NCBI GenBank assembly: GCA_050252075.1
Contig: JBFWLP010000045.1
Location: forward strand, 1-26,006
Reading direction: 5' to 3'
DNA length: 26,006 nucleotides
DNA from: JAAYGT01 sp050252075
GTDB lineage: Bacteria > Pseudomonadota > Gammaproteobacteria > Burkholderiales > Burkholderiaceae_B
Under the pieces are notes generated by a model. That model ran no database searches. It was not told where the DNA came from and saw nothing but the letters and a program-made list of their open reading frames with translations. The position numbers and the translations under genes were made by a program. Every line of letters begins with the position of its first letter. The first letter of the stretch is position 1. Shown here one piece after another: positions 23,693-26,006 of this stretch.

Positions 23693-24304
23693 TTACTCGC
23701 CGGCTTTTTCGCCGCCTTCGGCAGCGTCGGCGACATCGGCGCCGGGCTTGGGCAGTGCCGATGCCAGCACCAGATCGCCTTCGGCCCCATGCGTAACGTG
23801 CTTGACGCCTTTGGGCAACTTGACTTCAGACAGATGCAGGCTGGAGCCGCCGACCATCATGCCGACGTCGACTTCGATGAACTGCGGCAGATCGGCGGGC
23901 AGGCAGGTAATTTCCAGTTCGGTCAGCACATGGCTGATGATCTGGCCGCTGAGCTTGACTGCCGGAGCCGTATCACCATTGATGAAGTGCAAAGGCACTT
24001 TCGTGGTGATGGCGTGCGTGGCGTCGACACGCTGGAAGTCAACGTGCAGCACCAGCTGCTTGTAAGGGTGCCATTGCACCGAACGCAACAAAACCTGTTC
24101 GGCTTTGCCGTCGAGCATCATATCGAGAATGGAAGCGTGGAATTCTTCTTTGCGCAGTGCGTGGAAGATTTCGTTGTGGTCCAGTTCGATGGTTGCGGGC
24201 GTGGCTTCCCCGCCGTAAACGATGGCGGGAACGCGGCCGGCGCGGCGCAGGCGGCGGCTCGCACTCGAACCCTGAACGCTACGCGGTGTGGCGTTAAATT
24301 TCAT
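23693..24304 (-). CDS. rplY: 50S ribosomal protein L25 (Ctc form)
   Basis: A 203-residue long form of L25. The N-terminal 5S rRNA-binding L25 domain (about 1-90) starts MKFNATPRSVQGSSASRRLRRAG and has VPAIVYGG. The C-terminal TL5/Ctc beta domain (about 98-190) has SLHLSEVKLPKGVKHV, and an acidic and Gly/Ala-rich tail closes it. E. coli L25 has only the first domain; the two-domain form is usual in betaproteobacteria. GGAG lies seven bases before the ATG at 24304. Upstream is the prs terminator, so a promoter of its own is likely in 24305-24340. Confidence 0.96.
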   Translation of the reverse strand: MKFNATPRSVQGSSASRRLRRAGRVPAIVYGGEATPATIELDHNEIFHALRKEEFHASILDMMLDGKAEQVLLRSVQWHPYKQLVLHVDFQRVDATHAITTKVPLHFINGDTAPAVKLSGQIISHVLTELEITCLPADLPQFIEVDVGMMVGGSSLHLSEVKLPKGVKHVTHGAEGDLVLASALPKPGADVADAAEGGEKAGE

Positions 24305-24340
24305 GGATAGCTCCAAAACAATAAGACCCAAGGTCTATGC

Positions 24341-24373
24341 AAAAAACGGCGGCATACGCAACAACATGCCGCC
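24341..24373 (-). terminator. Rho-independent terminator after prs
   Basis: On the minus strand GGCGGCAT and ATGCCGCC pair perfectly over a 10-base loop, followed by GTTTTTT. It lies about 40 bases after the prs stop and before rplY. Confidence 0.8.
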
Positions 24374-24380
24374 AACGGCA

Positions 24381-24406
24381 GCGGTTCGCCGCGACCAGCG
24401 AACCGC
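24381..24406 (-). other. Second hairpin between prs and its terminator
   Basis: Perfect 9-base arms GCGGTTCGC and GCGAACCGC with an 8-base loop, immediately after the prs stop (24415). It has no T-tract. It could protect the prs mRNA 3' end or aid termination. Confidence 0.55.
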
Positions 24407-24414
24407 CTTGAAAA

Positions 24415-25365
24415 TCAATCGGCGAAAAGCGAACTGACGGATTCCGCGTTCGAAATGCGCAAAATGGTTTCGCCCAGCAGCGAAGCGCATGAAAGCTGGC
24501 GAATCTTGGCGCAATCACGCCCCTCTTCCGACAGGGGAATGGTGTCGGTCACCACCAGCTCGTCGAGCTCGGATTCGTTAATGCGCTTGACGGCACCGCC
24601 CGACAGAACCGGGTGCGTGCAATAGGCATACACCGACAAGGCTCCCCGCTCTTTCAGGGCTTGGGCGGCTTTGCACAAGGTGCCGGCGGTATCTACCATG
24701 TCGTCCATAATGATACATGTGCGGCCATCGACCTCGCCGATAATGTTCATGACCTCGGACACATTGGCCCGCGGGCGGCGTTTGTCGATGATGGCCAGAT
24801 CGGCTTCCAGCTGTTTTGCCAGCGCACGGGCACGCACCACACCGCCGATATCGGGAGACACCACCACCAGATCCTGGTAGTTGCGACGCCAGATATCGCC
24901 CAGCAAAATGGGGCCGGCGTAAATGTTATCGACGGGAATATCGAAAAAGCCCTGGATCTGGTCTGCGTGCAGATCCATGGTCATGACGCGATCCACACCC
25001 ACAACCTGCAGCATATTGGCCACGACCTTGGCCGAAATGGCCACTCGTGCCGAACGGGGGCGGCGGTCCTGGCGGGCGTAGCCAAAATACGGTATGGCCG
25101 CGGTTATCTTCCCGGCGGAAGCGCGCCTCAAGGCGTCGACCATGACCATGATTTCCATGAGGTTGTCATTGGTTGGCGCACAGGTAGGCTGCAAAACGAA
25201 AACGTCTTTACCGCGAACATTCTCGTTGATTTCCACCATGACTTCGCCGTCGGAGAAACGGCCGACAGTCATTTTTCCAAGCGACATGTCAAGGTGGTTG
25301 GCGACGTCGACAGCCAGACGCGTGTTGGCTGTACCGGTAAAGATCATGAATCTGTCGTTGGCCAT
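24415..25365 (-). CDS. prs: Ribose-phosphate pyrophosphokinase
   Basis: A 316-residue enzyme that makes PRPP from ribose 5-phosphate and ATP for nucleotide, histidine and tryptophan synthesis. GRFSDGEVMVEINENVRGKDVF lies near 36-57, the flexible-loop region YFGYARQDRRPRSARVAISAK near 93-113, and the PRPP-binding loop IIMDDMVDTAGT near 218-229. Length equals the usual bacterial class I form. ATG at 25365 is the family start; the frame runs 30 codons higher into the leader hairpin, which is not coding. It has no strong ribosome site. The tRNA-Gln and ispE genes lie upstream on the same strand, a common order in proteobacteria. Confidence 0.97.
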   Translation of the reverse strand: MANDRFMIFTGTANTRLAVDVANHLDMSLGKMTVGRFSDGEVMVEINENVRGKDVFVLQPTCAPTNDNLMEIMVMVDALRRASAGKITAAIPYFGYARQDRRPRSARVAISAKVVANMLQVVGVDRVMTMDLHADQIQGFFDIPVDNIYAGPILLGDIWRRNYQDLVVVSPDIGGVVRARALAKQLEADLAIIDKRRPRANVSEVMNIIGEVDGRTCIIMDDMVDTAGTLCKAAQALKERGALSVYAYCTHPVLSGGAVKRINESELDELVVTDTIPLSEEGRDCAKIRQLSCASLLGETILRISNAESVSSLFAD

Positions 25366-25396
25366 GGCGGATGCAATTTGCTTAGCGCTAAACAAC

Positions 25397-25443
25397 AAAG
25401 CTGTTGAACAGCACCCCCTTTTGGGGGCCGACTCAACAGCTTT
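25397..25443 (-). other. Long hairpin between tRNA-Gln and prs (terminator or leader element)
   Basis: Perfect 11-base arms AAAGCTGTTGA (25397-25407) and TCAACAGCTTT (25433-25443) enclose an inner CCCCC-TTTT-GGGGG stem. On the minus strand it is followed by GTTGTTT. It lies 34 bases past the tRNA end and 31 bases before prs. It may end part of the ispE/tRNA transcript or act in the prs leader. Confidence 0.6.
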
Positions 25444-25476
25444 ACGAGGTGGCAAGCCCGTAGGCCTGACTTGAAC

Positions 25477-25553
25477 TGGCTGGGGAAGAAGGATTCGAAC
25501 CTTCGCATGCTGGAATCAAAATCCAGTGCCTTAACCAACTTGGCGATTCCCCA
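25477..25553 (-). tRNA. tRNA-Gln (anticodon UUG)
   Basis: A full 77-base cloverleaf with encoded CCA. The acceptor stem TGGGGAA pairs with TTCCCCA, discriminator G follows. The D arm is GCC/GGC, the anticodon stem CTGGA/TCCAG encloses TTTTGAT with anticodon TTG, and the T arm is GAAGG-TTCGAAT-CCTTC. It starts one base after the ispE stop and precedes prs, the usual ispE-tRNA-Gln-prs order. Confidence 0.97.
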
Positions 25554-25554
25554 A

Positions 25555-26006
25555 TTATTCGTCTACCCAACGTTGCAACGGATGATGATGCAAGCCTGAA
25601 CAGGCCCATACATTTTTTATCAACCCTGCAGCGCTGTTATTACAACCTTGTATTTTACCGAGAATTTGATCACGAAACGCACACGCTTGCGACATCGTTA
25701 CAAATTCAGCAAAAAGGCACGCACCCGATCCGGACATTCTTGCCGGAACCCCCTGCTGCTGCAACCAGGACTGCACCTGGGCCACCACGGGGTAGTTTGC
25801 ATAAACAACTTCTTCAAGATTGTTGCGACCGAAAAATGGTAAACCACCCTGATCGCCGCTATTTGAAGCGCCGTTTTCTGCAACCTTAGCCTTGTTCGCC
25901 GCCACAGAACCTGCTTGAATACAGGCGGTTGGGGTAAAGCGAATCTCGGCATCGGCTGGCTTACTGCGTTTTTGCCAATCAGCAAAGACCGTTATTATTA
26001 CTGGCT
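25555..26006 (-). CDS. ispE: 4-diphosphocytidyl-2-C-methyl-D-erythritol kinase IspE, C-terminal part
   Basis: Partial gene; 149 C-terminal residues are visible and the start lies beyond base 26006. IspE is the GHMP-family kinase of the non-mevalonate isoprenoid pathway. RMSGSGACLFAEF is the conserved GHMP motif 3, preceded by GRNNLEEVVYANYPVVAQVQSWL, which is the usual IspE C-terminal domain start. The last residues are HHHPLQRWVDE. At the window edge KPVIITVFADWQKRS reads like the segment after the family's LTRDT block. Between them lies an unusual run of about 40 mostly polar residues (KPADAE to DQGGLP), longer than in E. coli IspE. The reading frame is open across it, so it is an insertion and not a frameshift. 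Confidence 0.85.
   Translation of the reverse strand, partial: PVIITVFADWQKRSKPADAEIRFTPTACIQAGSVAANKAKVAENGASNSGDQGGLPFFGRNNLEEVVYANYPVVAQVQSWLQQQGVPARMSGSGACLFAEFVTMSQACAFRDQILGKIQGCNNSAAGLIKNVWACSGLHHHPLQRWVDE

Noticed and set aside
1..26006. Search for CRISPR repeats, insertion sequences, phage or toxin-antitoxin genes
   Set aside because: No regularly spaced repeats, transposase-like frames or attachment duplications were seen. The window reads as stable chromosome.

Overview
The window looks like chromosomal DNA from a betaproteobacterium of the order Burkholderiales, most probably an Alcaligenaceae relative (Bordetella, Pusillimonas or Advenella type). The reasons are high GC, the housekeeping run ispE / tRNA-Gln / prs / rplY / pth / ychF, and protein sequences that resemble Burkholderiales families. 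I see no insertion sequence, phage gene, CRISPR array or rRNA. Nearly all of the window is coding, and gaps are under about 220 bases.

Left part (1-4660, all minus strand): the end of a sulfur-oxidation region. It holds a truncated soxC (sulfane dehydrogenase molybdoprotein), a flavocytochrome c sulfide dehydrogenase flavoprotein (fccB/soxF), and its small monoheme cytochrome partner. These join directly to mobA and moaA for molybdenum cofactor synthesis. A terminator separates soxC from the moaA-mobA-cytochrome-fccB unit.

Divergent from moaA (4798-10923, plus strand) is a soluble NAD-dependent formate dehydrogenase operon. The usual fdsG and fdsB genes are fused into one reading frame, followed by fdsA, the sulfurtransferase fdsC/fdhD and fdsD. 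FdsA should need a bis-MGD cofactor, so mobA and moaA sit next to a client. Formate and reduced sulfur oxidation together suggest a facultative lithotroph or mixotroph.

Middle (10948-14851): a glutathione S-transferase-like protein, a universal stress protein, a small DUF442 sulfurtransferase-like protein, and three genes for a lipid-linked sugar route: a YdjC/NaxD-type deacetylase, a GtrA-type membrane protein and a polyprenyl-phosphate glycosyltransferase. The trio resembles the Bordetella Lgm / Francisella NaxD lipid A amino-sugar pathway.

15020-17100 (plus) is a compact nitric oxide response operon: group III truncated globin, NnrS and an NsrR-type Rrf2 regulator, with a palindrome in front. 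Then come a D-3-phosphoglycerate dehydrogenase (minus) and a membrane diguanylate cyclase (plus).

Right part (20137-26006, all minus): AEC transporter, ychF, a CPBP membrane protease-like protein, pth, rplY, prs, tRNA-Gln(UUG) and the 3' end of ispE. Terminators follow rplY and prs. I found no clearly undescribed system. The most unusual points are the fdsGB fusion, the squeezed gtrA gene with overlaps on both sides, the lgm-like trio and two unassigned operator-like palindromes.
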